From NCBI RefSeq assembly GCF_007677875.1, contig NZ_VEDO01000003.1, positions 388,940 through 452,939 on the forward strand: 64,000 bases of DNA. Reading direction: 5' to 3'. This stretch comes from Variovorax boronicumulans. Its GTDB lineage: Bacteria > Pseudomonadota > Gammaproteobacteria > Burkholderiales > Burkholderiaceae_C. The stretch's first letter is position 1, and each line of letters opens with the position of its first letter. A model generated the notes under the pieces. It was not told the origin of the DNA. It saw nothing but the letters and a program-made list of their open reading frames with translations, and made no database searches. The position numbers and the translations under genes were made by a program. This document shows positions 46,177 through 56,357 of this stretch, in pieces.

Positions 46177-46272
46177 TCAGCGCCCGTTCCGGCGCGGCCG
46201 CCGTGTCGCCCGCCGTCCTGCGGGCCCGCAGGCGGTGCCGGTGCCGGGGCGGGACTGGGTGAGATGGAACAT
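46177..46272 (-). CDS. candidate 31-residue small ORF ahead of the RuBisCO-like gene
   Basis: An ATG preceded by CAGGAG at eight bases opens a frame starting MFHLTQSRPG and ending in an Arg-rich tail. Its stop is three bases before the RuBisCO-like ATG. The position suggests a leader peptide that couples translation. The composition (Arg, Gly, Pro) is what random GC-rich DNA gives, so it may not be a real protein. Confidence 0.3.
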   Translation of the reverse strand: MFHLTQSRPGTGTACGPAGRRATRRPRRNGR

Positions 46273-46301
46273 GCGTGGTCTCCTGCGGGTGCCGTGTGGC
46301 T

Positions 46302-47132
46302 TCAGGTGATGCGGCGGATGCTCTCGGCGATCTCCTCGCGCTCGAACACGCCCTTCCAGTCCTCGCGCATCAGACGCGGCTTGCCGAAGGTGATGGCCTT
46401 GTTGCAGGCGTCGGAGAACTGGCCCGGGATCTCCTGGAAGATCACGGCCGACAGGATGGTCATGTGGCCGAGCAGGAAGTCGCGCGCCGCATCGGCGGGC
46501 ACGCCGCGGCGCACCACCTCGTCCATGGCCTCGCGCATCACGTCCAGCAGCGTGGCGCACACGGTCTCCGACAGGCCGGGCTCGAGCAGCGCCATCTGCT
46601 CCACGGTCACGCGGTAAGAGCGCAGGATGGGCGCGTAGATGGTCTTGGCGATCTCTTCGCCGAGGTCGAAGTCGGCCGGGCTGCCCTGCATCAGCGCACT
46701 GACGACCGACTGCGGCGCATGTCCGCCGCCGAAGAAGTCGGGCTTGCCGTCCTTGCGCAATTCGGCGCTGAAGATCGGCGGGTGGCAGGGGTGGGCCACG
46801 AAGTACGCGAGGTCGGCCCGCTCGGGCAGATGGCCCGCGAACGGCGCGGCGGCATCGAGCAGCATGACCATGGTGCCGGGCGCCAGCTGCGGCGCGATCG
46901 CATGCGCGATCTTGCCGATCAAGGTGTCGGGCACGGCGAGGATGACCACCCGGGCACCGTCCAGTGCAGCGGCCTGGTCCATGCAGGCGATGCCGGCCTC
47001 GTCGCGCAGCCGCTGCCGGCCGGCTTCGCTGACCTCCACATGCCGCACTGCGAATCGCGAGCTCTGCAGGTTCTTCGCCAGGCGTACGCCCATCTTTCCG
47101 CCCGCGCCGAGCAGAGCAATCGCTGTCGTCAT
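46302..47132 (-). CDS. apnO: D-apionate oxidoisomerase-like dehydrogenase
   Basis: A 276-residue NAD-dependent enzyme with an N-terminal Rossmann fold (LLGAGGKMGVRLAKNL) and a helical phosphogluconate-dehydrogenase-type C-terminal domain (VEQMALLEPGLSETVCATLLD). This matches the family of ApnO, which oxidises and rearranges D-apionate to 3-oxo-isoapionate. GGAAGGG lies eight bases before the chosen ATG; an ATG five codons upstream overlaps that site and is rejected. It is the first gene of the cluster with the RuBisCO-like protein and DUF1537 kinase, which supports the role. Confidence 0.78.
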   Translation of the reverse strand: MTTAIALLGAGGKMGVRLAKNLQSSRFAVRHVEVSEAGRQRLRDEAGIACMDQAAALDGARVVILAVPDTLIGKIAHAIAPQLAPGTMVMLLDAAAPFAGHLPERADLAYFVAHPCHPPIFSAELRKDGKPDFFGGGHAPQSVVSALMQGSPADFDLGEEIAKTIYAPILRSYRVTVEQMALLEPGLSETVCATLLDVMREAMDEVVRRGVPADAARDFLLGHMTILSAVIFQEIPGQFSDACNKAITFGKPRLMREDWKGVFEREEIAESIRRIT

Positions 47133-47158
47133 CGTGTTCCCTTCCAAAACTGGCGTGA

Positions 47159-47188
47159 TGGTATGACGACTAGACCAATCGCAAGCAA
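47159..47188 (-). promoter_or_regulatory. candidate apnO promoter with GntR operator
   Basis: On the minus strand TTGCTT (47188-47183) and TCATAC (47166-47161) are spaced by 16 bases, like a -35/-10 pair. The same stretch contains TGGT...ACCA half-sites (47159-47177), typical of FCD-type GntR operators, 26 bases upstream of the apnO ATG. Confidence 0.5.
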
Positions 47189-47228
47189 CCCGTTGGGCAG
47201 GAACAAGGGTAAGTCCGGAGGCAGGCGC

Positions 47229-48311
47229 TCAGCGCCGGCCGAGCTTGCGGTACAGCGTCGCGCGGCTGATGCCCAGCCGGCGCGCGGCCTGGGCCACGTT
47301 GCCGCGTGCCTCGTCCACAGCGCGGCGGATCAGCGCGTCTTCGACGGCGCGCAGCGAGGCCGCGCCGCTGCCTGCGGGCGGCTGGCCAGCGGCCTGGGCC
47401 AGCACGCTGATCCGCAACCCGGACCACAACGGCGCCTCGATCGCCTGCGCATGGCGCGCGGCATCGAAGAGGCTGGCATGCGGCATCGCGAACAGCTCGT
47501 CCGCATGGACCGGCCCACGCGCCGGCGGCAGGGCCAGCATGGCCCGCGCGGCGGCGTTGGCGGCCACCACCCGACCGTCGCCATCGAGCGCGAGCAGGCC
47601 GTCGGCATCGCCGCCGGGCGCGGTGCCGGGCCAAGCCAGGCGCAGGGCCAGCGCATGCGGCACGGCCAGCGCCAGCGCGTTGGCGATGCTGCGCGCGGCC
47701 TGGACCGCCAGGTGCTGCAGTTCGGGCCGCTCGGCCACGTCCACGCCGGTCAGGTCCAGCATGCCGGCCAGCGTGCCGTCGGGGCCGTGGAACGGGGCGC
47801 CGGCGCAGCTGTAGGCGCCGGTGTCGGCGAAAAAGTGCTCGGCCCGGTGCAGCCAGACCGGTTGCTGCTCGGCCAGCGCGGCGCCGATGGCCGTGGTGCC
47901 CACGCGCGCCTCGGACAGATCCGTGCCCACGCGCGTGATCAGCAGTGCGCGGCGGTCGCTGCGGTCGATCGCGCCCTGGGCGTCGACGACCACGCCCTCG
48001 GCATTGGCCAGTACCGCGAAGTAGCCGGTCTGCGCGAGCGCCTGGGCCAGTCGCTCGAGCACGGGCCGCGCGGCCCGTGTGAGACGCAGATTGGCGTCGG
48101 CGGCCGCGCGGGCCTGCGCGGCCGACACCGCCTCGAAGCCCAGCCGCTGCTGCGGCGCGTGGCCCAGCGCCAGGCAGCGCAGCCAGGAGCGCTCGATCCA
48201 GGGCGCGACGAGCCCGCCCGTGCCGGGCAGGCGTTGCTCCAGCACCTGCGCCCGGGCCAGGCGGATCGGCTCGGTGCGGTCGGGTGGGGCAGGGTGGAGC
48301 AGCATGGTCAT
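47229..48311 (-). CDS. GAF-Fis transcriptional regulator lacking an AAA+ domain
   Basis: A 360-residue regulator like the sensor half of AcoR: an N-terminal region with [15 protein letters not shown], a GAF domain (about 70-200, with [18 protein letters not shown]), a PAS-like segment, and a C-terminal Fis-type helix-turn-helix ([21 protein letters not shown]). The central sigma-54 AAA+ domain with GAFTGA is absent, so it cannot activate sigma-54 polymerase in the usual way. An in-frame ATG at 48353 would add 14 residues; neither start has a clear ribosome site. It is divergent from the cox-like operon and upstream of apnO on the same strand, so it could regulate either. Confidence 0.8.
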   Translation of the reverse strand: MTMLLHPAPPDRTEPIRLARAQVLEQRLPGTGGLVAPWIERSWLRCLALGHAPQQRLGFEAVSAAQARAAADANLRLTRAARPVLERLAQALAQTGYFAVLANAEGVVVDAQGAIDRSDRRALLITRVGTDLSEARVGTTAIGAALAEQQPVWLHRAEHFFADTGAYSCAGAPFHGPDGTLAGMLDLTGVDVAERPELQHLAVQAARSIANALALAVPHALALRLAWPGTAPGGDADGLLALDGDGRVVAANAAARAMLALPPARGPVHADELFAMPHASLFDAARHAQAIEAPLWSGLRISVLAQAAGQPPAGSGAASLRAVEDALIRRAVDEARGNVAQAARRLGISRATLYRKLGRR

Positions 48312-48379
48312 CTTGGGGTCACCGATTGTGGGCCTGTCGTGGGGCTGTTTCATTTTGAGAATTTCTGAAGGCACGCGCG

Positions 48380-48401
48380 TTCGCCTAGGGTTTCGCCTAG
48401 G
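48380..48401. promoter_or_regulatory. tandem TTCGCCTAGG repeat in the divergent promoter
   Basis: TTCGCCTAGG occurs at 48380-48389 and 48392-48401, a 12-base period. Each copy contains the palindrome CCTAGG. It lies between the Fis-type regulator and coxS, 65 bases before the coxS start, and is a good candidate operator for either direction. Confidence 0.5.
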
Positions 48402-48465
48402 TGGTGTACCGTGGTGCCTCCCAACAATCCAAGCCGACCCCACACCCCCAGATGGAGAGACTCCC

Positions 48466-48936
48466 ATGCAGGTACAACTGACGGTCAACGGCAAGCAGGT
48501 ATCGGTGGACGTGCCGCCCAACACCCTGCTGGTCCAGACGATCCGCGAACACCTTCACCTGACCGGCACCCACGTCGGCTGCGACACGGCCCAGTGCGGC
48601 GCCTGCACCGTGATCCTGAACGGGCGCGCCGTGAAGTCCTGCAACGTGCTGGCGGCCCAGGTCGCGGGCGCCGAGATCACCACCATCGAGGGGCTGGCCC
48701 AGGAAGACGGGACGCTGCACCCCATGCAGGCGGCGTTCAAGGAATGCCACGGCCTGCAATGCGGCTTCTGCACGACCGGCATGGTGATGAGCGCGGTGGA
48801 CCTCTGCACCCACCATCCCAAGGCGAACGAGCAGGAGATTCGCGAGCTGCTCGAAGGCAACATCTGCCGCTGCACCGGCTACCAGAACATCGTCAAGGCA
48901 GTGCAGGTGGCGCAAAAGACCATGGCCACGGCCTGA
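48466..48936 (+). CDS. coxS: molybdenum hydroxylase small subunit, 2x[2Fe-2S] (CoxS-like)
   Basis: Electron-transfer subunit of a CO-dehydrogenase/xanthine-oxidase-family enzyme, 156 residues. The plant-type cluster ligands are Cys39, Cys44, Cys47 and Cys59. The second cluster ligands are Cys99, Cys102, Cys134 and Cys136 (CGFC and CRC). GGAGAG precedes the ATG. First gene of the seven-gene operon coxS-coxL-coxM-coxD-coxE-coxG-xdhC. The name reflects homology only; see the large subunit for substrate. Confidence 0.93.
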   Translation: MQVQLTVNGKQVSVDVPPNTLLVQTIREHLHLTGTHVGCDTAQCGACTVILNGRAVKSCNVLAAQVAGAEITTIEGLAQEDGTLHPMQAAFKECHGLQCGFCTTGMVMSAVDLCTHHPKANEQEIRELLEGNICRCTGYQNIVKAVQVAQKTMATA

Positions 48937-48954
48937 ACGCGAAGGAGCGACACC

Positions 48955-51330
48955 ATGGGCGCTTCCGACTTCTCCAAGCTGCCGCACATCGGCGAAGCCC
49001 TCCAGCGCAAGGAGGACCTGCGCTTCCTGACCGGCGCGGGCAACTACACCGACGACGTGCACCTGGCCCACCAGGCCCACGCCGTGTTCGTGCGCTCGCC
49101 GCATGCGCACGCCACCATCACCGGCATAGAGACCGCCAATGCCGCCGCGATGCCCGGCGTGGTCCGCATCTTCACGGGCAAGGACGTCGAGAAGATCGGC
49201 GGCCTGCCGTGCGGCTGGCTGATCACCAGCACGGACGGCCAGCCCATGAAGGAGCCGCCGCACCCCATCCTGGCCCAGGGCAAGGTGCGCTACGTGGGCG
49301 ACCACGTGGCCATGGTCGTGGCCGAGACGCTGGAGCAGGCCAAGAACGCCGCCGAAGCGGTGGAAGTGAATTACGACGTGCTGCCCGCCGTCACCAAGGT
49401 CAGCGAGGCCGCCAAGGCCACGGCCCTGCACGACATCGCGCCCGACAACCACTGCTACAAGTGGGCCATCGGCGACAAGGCGCAGGTCGATGCGGCCTTC
49501 GCCAACGCCGCGCATGTCACCAGGCTGGACCTCACGAACAACCGGCTCGTTCCCAACGCCATGGAGCCGCGCGCGGCCATCGGCAGCTACAACCGCGCCA
49601 GCGACGAGTACACGCTGTACGTGTCCAACCAGAACCCGCACGTCGAGCGCCTGCTGATGACGGCCTTCGTGCTGGGCCTGCCCGAGCACAAGGTGCGCGT
49701 GATCGCACCCGACGTGGGCGGCGGATTCGGCTCGAAGATCTACCTCTACGCCGAAGACGTGTGCCTGACCTGGGCCGCCAAACAGCTCAACCGCAACATC
49801 AAGTGGAACTGCGAGCGCGGCGAGGCCTTCCTGTCCGACGCCCATGGCCGCGACCATGTGAGCCACGCCGAGATGGCGATGGACAAGGATGGCAAGTTCC
49901 TGGCGATGCGCGTGCACACCGACGCCAACCTGGGCGCCTACCTGTCGACCTTCTCGACGGCCGTGCCCACCATCCTCTATGCCACGCTGCTGGCCGGCCA
50001 GTACACCTGCCCGCAGATCTACGTGGAAGTGGACGCCTGGTTCACCAACACCGCACCCGTCGATGCCTACCGGGGCGCCGGCCGGCCCGAGGCCACCTAC
50101 CTGCTCGAGCGCCTGGTCAGCCGCTGCGGCTGGGAGCTGGGCCTGGGCCAGGACGAGATCCGCAAGCGCAACTTCATCACCCAGTGGCCCTACCAGACGC
50201 CGGTCGCGCTGCAGTACGACACGGGCGACTACCTGCAATGCCTGACCCGGGCCCAGGAGCTTGCCGACGTGGCCGGCTTCGCCGCGCGCCGGGCGGCCAG
50301 CGAAGCCAAGGGCCTCAAGCGCGGCATCGGCTACAGCAGCTACATCGAGGCCTGCGGCATCGCGCCGTCCAACATCGCGGGCGCCCTGGGCGCGCGCGCC
50401 GGCCTGTTCGAATGCGGCGAGGTGCGCGTGCACCCGACCGGCAGCGTGACCGTGTTCACGGGCTCGCACAGCCACGGCCAGGGCCACGAAACCACGTTCG
50501 CGCAGGTCGTGGCCGCGCGGCTGGGCATCCCGGTCGAGAACGTGGACGTGGTGCATGGCGACACCGGCCGCGTGCCCTTCGGCATGGGCACCTACGGTTC
50601 GCGCTCGATCTCGGTCGGCGGCGCGGCCATCATGAAGGCGCTGGACAAGATCGAGACCAAGGCCAAGAAGATCGCCGCGCACCTGATGGAGGCGTCCGAC
50701 GCCGACATCGAATTCGCGAACGGCGAGTTCACGGTCAAGGGTACGGACAAGAAGATCCCGTTCGGCCAGGTGGCGCTGACGGCCTACGTGCCGCACAACT
50801 ACCCGCTCGACAAGCTGGAGCCCGGCCTCAACGAGACCGCCTTCTACGACCCGACCAACTTCACCTTTCCGGCCGGCACCTACATCTGCGAGGTCGAGGT
50901 CGACCCGGCCACGGGCGTGGTGCGCGTGGACCGCTTCAGCGCGGTGGACGACTTCGGCACCATCATCAACCCCATGATCGTGGAAGGCCAGGTGCACGGC
51001 GGCATCGTGCAGGGCCTGGGCCAGGCGCTCATGGAGAACTGCGTCTACGACGAGAGCACGGGCCAGCTGCTGACCGGCTCCTTCATGGACTACGCGATGC
51101 CGCGCGCAGACGACTTCCCGCAATTCAAGCTGGACACCGTCTGCACCCCGTGCACGCACAACCCGCTCGGCACCAAGGGCTGCGGCGAAGCCGGCGCCAT
51201 CGGCTCGCCGCCGGCCCTCATCAACGCCGTGCTGGACGCGTTGGCGCCGCTGGGCGTGATCGACTTCGACATGCCGGCCTCGCCGGCGCGCGTCTGGGCC
51301 GCCATCCAATCCGCCAAGGCAAACGCCTGA
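48955..51330 (+). CDS. molybdenum hydroxylase large subunit, form II CoxL-like
   Basis: Molybdopterin-binding catalytic subunit of 791 residues. The active-site loop reads AYRGAGR (residues 371-377), the form II signature, instead of AYRCSFR of true aerobic CO dehydrogenase. It lacks the Cys that holds copper, so CO oxidation is unlikely to be the main reaction. The conserved catalytic Glu is Glu745 in GCGEAGAIG. Pterin contacts such as GGGFGSK and [11 protein letters not shown] are present. It probably hydroxylates an aldehyde or N-heterocycle; the substrate is unknown. AAGGAG lies before the ATG. Confidence 0.92.
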   Translation: MGASDFSKLPHIGEALQRKEDLRFLTGAGNYTDDVHLAHQAHAVFVRSPHAHATITGIETANAAAMPGVVRIFTGKDVEKIGGLPCGWLITSTDGQPMKEPPHPILAQGKVRYVGDHVAMVVAETLEQAKNAAEAVEVNYDVLPAVTKVSEAAKATALHDIAPDNHCYKWAIGDKAQVDAAFANAAHVTRLDLTNNRLVPNAMEPRAAIGSYNRASDEYTLYVSNQNPHVERLLMTAFVLGLPEHKVRVIAPDVGGGFGSKIYLYAEDVCLTWAAKQLNRNIKWNCERGEAFLSDAHGRDHVSHAEMAMDKDGKFLAMRVHTDANLGAYLSTFSTAVPTILYATLLAGQYTCPQIYVEVDAWFTNTAPVDAYRGAGRPEATYLLERLVSRCGWELGLGQDEIRKRNFITQWPYQTPVALQYDTGDYLQCLTRAQELADVAGFAARRAASEAKGLKRGIGYSSYIEACGIAPSNIAGALGARAGLFECGEVRVHPTGSVTVFTGSHSHGQGHETTFAQVVAARLGIPVENVDVVHGDTGRVPFGMGTYGSRSISVGGAAIMKALDKIETKAKKIAAHLMEASDADIEFANGEFTVKGTDKKIPFGQVALTAYVPHNYPLDKLEPGLNETAFYDPTNFTFPAGTYICEVEVDPATGVVRVDRFSAVDDFGTIINPMIVEGQVHGGIVQGLGQALMENCVYDESTGQLLTGSFMDYAMPRADDFPQFKLDTVCTPCTHNPLGTKGCGEAGAIGSPPALINAVLDALAPLGVIDFDMPASPARVWAAIQSAKANA

Positions 51331-51347
51331 GTAGGGAGAACAACACC

Positions 51348-52139
51348 ATGTACGCATTCACGATCGAACGTCCCGCCAGCGCCGCGGACGCCGCCAAGCT
51401 CGCTGCCGCGGGCGCGCGCCCGCTGGCCGGCGGCCAGACCCTGCTCGCCTCCATGAAACTGCGTCTGGCCGACCCCGGCCAGCTCGTCGACCTGGGCGGC
51501 ATTCCGGACCTGGCGGGCATCCGCAAGGAAGGCGACGCCATCGTCATCGGCGCAATGACGCGCCACCTCGATGTAGCGAACAGCGCCGAGGTGCAGGCCG
51601 CCATTCCTGCGCTGGCCGACCTGGCCAGCCACATCGGCGACCGCCAGGTCCGCGCCATGGGCACGCTGGGCGGCTCGGTCGCCAACAACGACCCTTCCGC
51701 CTGCTACCCCAGCGCCGTGCTGGCACTGGGCGCCACGGTGGTCACCACGCAGCGCGAGATCGCGGCCGACGATTTCTTCACGGGCATGTTCTCCACCGCG
51801 CTGGAGGAGGGCGAGCTCATCACTGCGATCCGTTTTCCGATCCCGAAGCGCGCGGCTTACCTCAAGTTCAAACAGGCCGCCTCCCGCTTCGCGCTGGTGG
51901 GCGTGTTCGTGGCGCAGTTCGACAGCGGCGTGCGCGTGGCCGTCACGGGGGCATCGAGCTGCGTGTTCCGCCATGCCGACCTGGAAGCCGCCCTGAACAA
52001 GAGCTTCACGCCCGAGGCTGCGGCGGCCGTGAAGATCGACGCAAGCGATCTGAACGCCGACATCCACGCCTCGGCCGCCTACCGCGCCAACCTGATCAGC
52101 GTGCAGACGCAGCGGGCCGTGGCCAAGGCCTTGGGCTAA
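51348..52139 (+). CDS. coxM: molybdenum hydroxylase FAD-binding subunit (CoxM-like)
   Basis: Medium subunit of 263 residues that passes electrons to FAD. FAD-binding motifs are AGGQTLLASMKLR (about residues 31-43) and GTLGGSVANNDPSACYP (about 103-120), as in CoxM. The C-terminal domain has the CO-dehydrogenase flavoprotein fold. GGGAGA precedes the ATG. Follows coxL by 17 bases and ends just before a strong intrinsic terminator. Confidence 0.93.
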   Translation: MYAFTIERPASAADAAKLAAAGARPLAGGQTLLASMKLRLADPGQLVDLGGIPDLAGIRKEGDAIVIGAMTRHLDVANSAEVQAAIPALADLASHIGDRQVRAMGTLGGSVANNDPSACYPSAVLALGATVVTTQREIAADDFFTGMFSTALEEGELITAIRFPIPKRAAYLKFKQAASRFALVGVFVAQFDSGVRVAVTGASSCVFRHADLEAALNKSFTPEAAAAVKIDASDLNADIHASAAYRANLISVQTQRAVAKALG

Positions 52140-52162
52140 ATTCGAGCCCCCAACGTCCTGCC

Positions 52163-52188
52163 AGGCCCCGTTTCGACGGGGCCTTTTT
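52163..52188 (+). terminator. intrinsic terminator between coxM and the moxR-like gene
   Basis: AGGCCCCGT (52163-52171) pairs with ACGGGGCCT (52176-52184) around a TTCG tetraloop, followed by a T-run to 52188. It splits the structural genes coxSLM from the maturation genes and would lower expression of the latter. Confidence 0.88.
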
Positions 52189-52204
52189 CCTTCGAGGTCG
52201 CGCC

Positions 52205-53163
<959 letters not shown>

Positions 53164-53164
<1 letters not shown>

Positions 53165-54348
53165 TGCTTCTTGGCGACGCGCGCCGCGGCAAGCTTGCCG
53201 ACAACATCGGCGGCTTCGGCCGCACGCTGCGCCGCGCCGGCATGCGCATCGACCCGGCGCGCATCGCGCTGGCGCAAGAGGCCGCGCAGCTCGTCGACAT
53301 CGGCAGCCGCGACGAACTGGCCCATGCACTGGAGGCGGTCATGCTGAGCCGCGAACAGGACCGTGGCGTGTTCCGCGAACTCTTCGACGCCTACTTCCGC
53401 AACCCCGACGTGGCCAACAAGCTGCTCGCGCAGATGCTGCCCACATCCGAAGGCCGGGCCGAGCCGAGCAAGCGCCGCCCGCGCGTGAACGAGGCGCTGG
53501 CGCCGCAGCGGCCCTTCGCGCGGGCCCAGCCGCCGAGGAAGGAGGAGGACAAGATCGACTTCGACGCGGCCATGACCGCGAGCGACCTGCAGCGCCTGAA
53601 GCAGGCCGACTTCAGCACCTTGTCGGCCAGCGAGTACCGACTGGTCGAGCGGCTCGCGCGCGACATCGCTCTGCCCGTGCCCGAAGTGCCGTCGCGCCGC
53701 CTGCGCCCCGGCACGCGCGGTGGCCGGCTGCACTGGGCCGGCGTGCGGCGCGAGGCCGCGCGCACGGGCGGCGAGCTGATCCGCCTGCCGAAGCTGGAAC
53801 GGCGCAGCCAGCCGCTGCCGCTGCTCGTGCTGGTCGACGTGTCCGGCTCCATGGAGCGCTACGCGCGGCTGCTGCTGGCTTTCCTGCACGCCGCCACCGG
53901 CGACCTGCCGCGCCGCGACGTGTTCGCCTTCGGCACCCGGCTGACCGATCTCACGCCCAGCTTCCGCCATGCCGACACCGACGACATGCTGGCCGACGCC
54001 GGCCAGCGCATCGCCGATTTCGCGGGCGGCACCCAGCTGGGCGCCAGCCTGCAGACCCTGCGTCACGAGCACGCGCGCCGCCTGGTCGGCCGCCGCACAT
54101 TGGTGCTGCTGGTCAGCGACGGGCTCGACACGGGCGAGCCCGCGGTGCTGGCCGAACGCCTGGCCTGGCTGCGCCGGCGCTGCCGCCGGCTGCTCTGGCT
54201 CAACCCGTTGCTGCGCTTCGGCGGCTACGCCCCCATTGCGCGTGGGGCTGCCCAGCTGCATCGCCAGGCACACGCCATGCTCGCCGTCCACAATCTGGAG
54301 CGCTTGCAGGACCTGGCGCGCAGCCTCGCGCAACTGATGAAGCACTGA
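53164..54348 (+). CDS. coxE: VWA-domain protein (CoxE-like)
   Basis: A 394-residue partner of the MoxR-type ATPase. The N-terminal part is helical and charged. The C-terminal von Willebrand A domain has the metal-ion site motif DVSGSME and later Thr/Asp positions (GGTQLGASL and VSDGLDTG). MoxR-VWA pairs act in metal insertion and complex assembly, and CoxE is needed for CO dehydrogenase maturation in known systems. Starts by overlapping the coxD stop (TGATG). Confidence 0.88.
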
Positions 54349-54369
54349 CCGACAACAAGAGGAACCACC

Positions 54370-54903
54370 ATGGAAATGCAAGGCAACCGCCAACTCGCCG
54401 TGACCCAGCAACAGGCCTGGGACGCGCTCAACGACCCCGAGGTGCTCAAGCTCTGCATCCCGGGTTGCGACAAGGTCGAGGCCAGCGGAGAGAACCAGTA
54501 CACGATCGGCATGGCGCTCAAGATCGGCCCGGTGTCGGCCAAGTTCGGCGGCAAGATCGCCCTGGCCGACATCGTGGCACCGCAGAGCTACACCATCGTC
54601 TTCGAAGGGCAGGGCGGCGTGGCCGGTTTCGGCAAGGGCTCGGCCAAGGTGAACCTGGTGCCCAACGCCGAGGGCTGCGAACTGCAGTACGGTGTGCAGG
54701 CGCAGGTGGGCGGCAAGGTCGCGCAGCTGGGCCAGCGGCTCATCGACGGCGCGGCCAAGTCGCTGTCCGAAGACTTCTTCAAGCGCTTCGACGCCGAGAT
54801 GCGCAAGCGCCATGGCCCGGCCGACGAAGCGCCGGCCGAGGAAGAACAGAAGGCCGGCTGGCTGGCCAAGCTGACCGGCAAGGGCAAGGACAAGGACGCC
54901 TGA
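54370..54903 (+). CDS. coxG: SRPBCC-fold CoxG-like protein
   Basis: A 177-residue protein of the CoxG family, a START/SRPBCC fold with the block GCDKVEASGENQYTIGMALK. In carboxydotrophs CoxG helps attach the dehydrogenase to the membrane. The C-terminal Lys/Glu-rich tail ends with a repeated KGKDKDA-type segment suited to an anchoring helix. AGAGGA precedes the ATG. Lies between coxE and the xdhC-type gene. Confidence 0.88.
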   Translation: MEMQGNRQLAVTQQQAWDALNDPEVLKLCIPGCDKVEASGENQYTIGMALKIGPVSAKFGGKIALADIVAPQSYTIVFEGQGGVAGFGKGSAKVNLVPNAEGCELQYGVQAQVGGKVAQLGQRLIDGAAKSLSEDFFKRFDAEMRKRHGPADEAPAEEEQKAGWLAKLTGKGKDKDA

Positions 54904-54931
54904 TCCCCGGGCGCCAGGGAAGGACTGCACG

Positions 54932-56032
54932 ATGGAAAACCTCGACGTGATGGTGTTGCGCGGCCTGCGCGACTGGCGCCGCGCCGGCAAGCGTGCGCTG
55001 CTGGCGACCGTGGTGCGCACCTGGGGATCTTCGCCGCGGCCCGTGGGCTCCATCATGGCGCTGAGCGAGGACGGCGCCGTGCTGGGCTCGGTCTCGGGCG
55101 GCTGCATCGAGGACGACCTCATCTACCGCTACACCCAGGCGTATGCCGTGGGGTCTGGCGCGGACGCGGCCAAGACCCTGCCGTCCGGCCCGCCGGCCTT
55201 CGTCAAGTACGGCATCACGGCCGACGAGGCGCACCGCTTCGGCCTGCCCTGCGGCGGCACGCTGGAACTGCTGCTCGAGCACGACCCCGACGCCGCCAGC
55301 CTGGCCGAACTCGTGGCGGCGCTGGAGGCCGGCCGGCTGATGCGCCGCACGGTGCGGCTGGCCGACGGCGCGGTGCATCTCGCGCCGGCCGATGCGCCGG
55401 CCGAACTCGATGTGGACGCGGACCGGCTCGTCAACACCTTCGGGCCCGAGTACCGCATGTTGCTGATCGGCGCCGGCCAACTGACCGAGTACCTGGCCAC
55501 CATGGCGCTGTTTTCGGGCTTCGCCGTGACCGTCTGCGATCCGCGCGAGGAGTACCGCGGCGCCTGGTCGGTCGCCGGCGCCACGCTGCTGCGCGACATG
55601 CCCGACGACGTGGTGCGCGCCTTCCGGCCCGACCGGCGCAGCTGCGTGGTGGCGCTCACGCACGATCCCAAGCTCGACGATCTCGCGCTGTTGGAGGCGC
55701 TGGAGACCGAGGCCTTCTACGTCGGCGCGATCGGCTCGCGCCGCAACAACGAGGCGCGCCACCAGCGCATGGTGGAGCACTTCGACCAGACCGAGGCCTC
55801 GCTGGCGCGGTTGCGCGGGCCCATCGGCATCTACATCGGCAGCAAGACGCCGGCCGAGATCGCGGTCAGCGTGATGGCCGAGATCCTGGCGGTGAAGAAC
55901 GGTGTGCAGCTGCCGCGCGACATGGCCGTCACCCACGCCAAGAACGCGCGCGGCATCGCCGCCAACGAAGACGCGCAGCAGGCTTTGGCGGGCCCGGCAG
56001 GGGTGGCCGCGGTCTGCGCCGTGCCGCGCTGA
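54932..56032 (+). CDS. XdhC/CoxI-family molybdenum cofactor maturation protein
   Basis: A 366-residue protein with an N-terminal XdhC/CoxI domain (VVRTWGSSPRPVGSIMA and GSVSGGCIEDD) and a C-terminal Rossmann-like domain (MLLIGAGQLTEYLATMA, YVGAIGSRRNN). XdhC proteins bind molybdenum cofactor, take part in its sulfuration and insert it into the apoenzyme. It is the last gene of the cox-like cluster. GGGAAGGA precedes the ATG. It ends directly against the convergent small gene. Confidence 0.9.
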   Translation: MENLDVMVLRGLRDWRRAGKRALLATVVRTWGSSPRPVGSIMALSEDGAVLGSVSGGCIEDDLIYRYTQAYAVGSGADAAKTLPSGPPAFVKYGITADEAHRFGLPCGGTLELLLEHDPDAASLAELVAALEAGRLMRRTVRLADGAVHLAPADAPAELDVDADRLVNTFGPEYRMLLIGAGQLTEYLATMALFSGFAVTVCDPREEYRGAWSVAGATLLRDMPDDVVRAFRPDRRSCVVALTHDPKLDDLALLEALETEAFYVGAIGSRRNNEARHQRMVEHFDQTEASLARLRGPIGIYIGSKTPAEIAVSVMAEILAVKNGVQLPRDMAVTHAKNARGIAANEDAQQALAGPAGVAAVCAVPR

Positions 56033-56281
56033 TCAGCGCTGGCCGAGCATGCGCAGCGCCGTCTCGCGCGAGCGGTAGCCCAGCATGGCGCAGACCACGG
56101 CCTGGCCGTCCAGGTGCTGCAGGCGGGCGCCGCCCACGTTGAAGAACTTGCCGGCGAGCACATCGCCGGCACGCACGCGCGCGCCCTTGATGAACTGCAG
56201 AATGGCGCAACGGCCGCCTTCGAGCTCCAGTACCAGGCGGCCTGCCGTTGCCGCGACCGCGATCACGATGCCTTTGTGCAT
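56033..56281 (-). CDS. small hypothetical protein
   Basis: An 82-residue protein beginning MHKGIVIAVAATAGRLVLELEGG. It has an OB- or SH3-like beta pattern (KGIVIAVAATAGRLVLELEGG, then GDVLAGKFFNVGG) but no family I can name. The start is chosen because a TACACT box lies six bases upstream on its strand, fitting a leaderless transcript; an ATG 33 bases further up is possible. It is divergent from the sirtuin gene and converges with the xdhC-type gene. Confidence 0.55.
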   Translation of the reverse strand: MHKGIVIAVAATAGRLVLELEGGRCAILQFIKGARVRAGDVLAGKFFNVGGARLQHLDGQAVVCAMLGYRSRETALRMLGQR

Positions 56282-56287
56282 GGGGCC

Positions 56288-56293
56288 AGTGTA
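56288..56293 (-). promoter_or_regulatory. -10 element of the small gene, predicted leaderless
   Basis: On the minus strand TACACT is followed by GGCCCC and the ATG at 56281. Confidence 0.4.
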
Positions 56294-56344
56294 GGCAGGC
56301 CACATGACAGCCATGTAACGCCCCTGGGCCCGAAAAGCCTTCTG

Positions 56345-56350
56345 TAGAGT
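56345..56350 (+). promoter_or_regulatory. -10 element of the sirtuin gene, predicted short leader
   Basis: TAGAGT ends seven bases before the ATG at 56358. AGGG in between could act as a weak Shine-Dalgarno. Confidence 0.35.
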
Positions 56351-56357
56351 AGGGCGC

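Noticed and set aside
47229..48311. Sigma-54-dependent activator (full AcoR)
   Set aside because: No Walker motifs or GAFTGA region between the sensor part and the HTH.
48955..51330. Naming the large subunit as aerobic CO dehydrogenase
   Set aside because: The active-site loop is AYRGAGR (form II), without the copper-binding Cys of AYRCSFR.
48397..51357. 986-codon minus-strand open frame opposite coxS and coxL
   Set aside because: Antisense shadow; the plus-strand genes have complete cofactor motifs.
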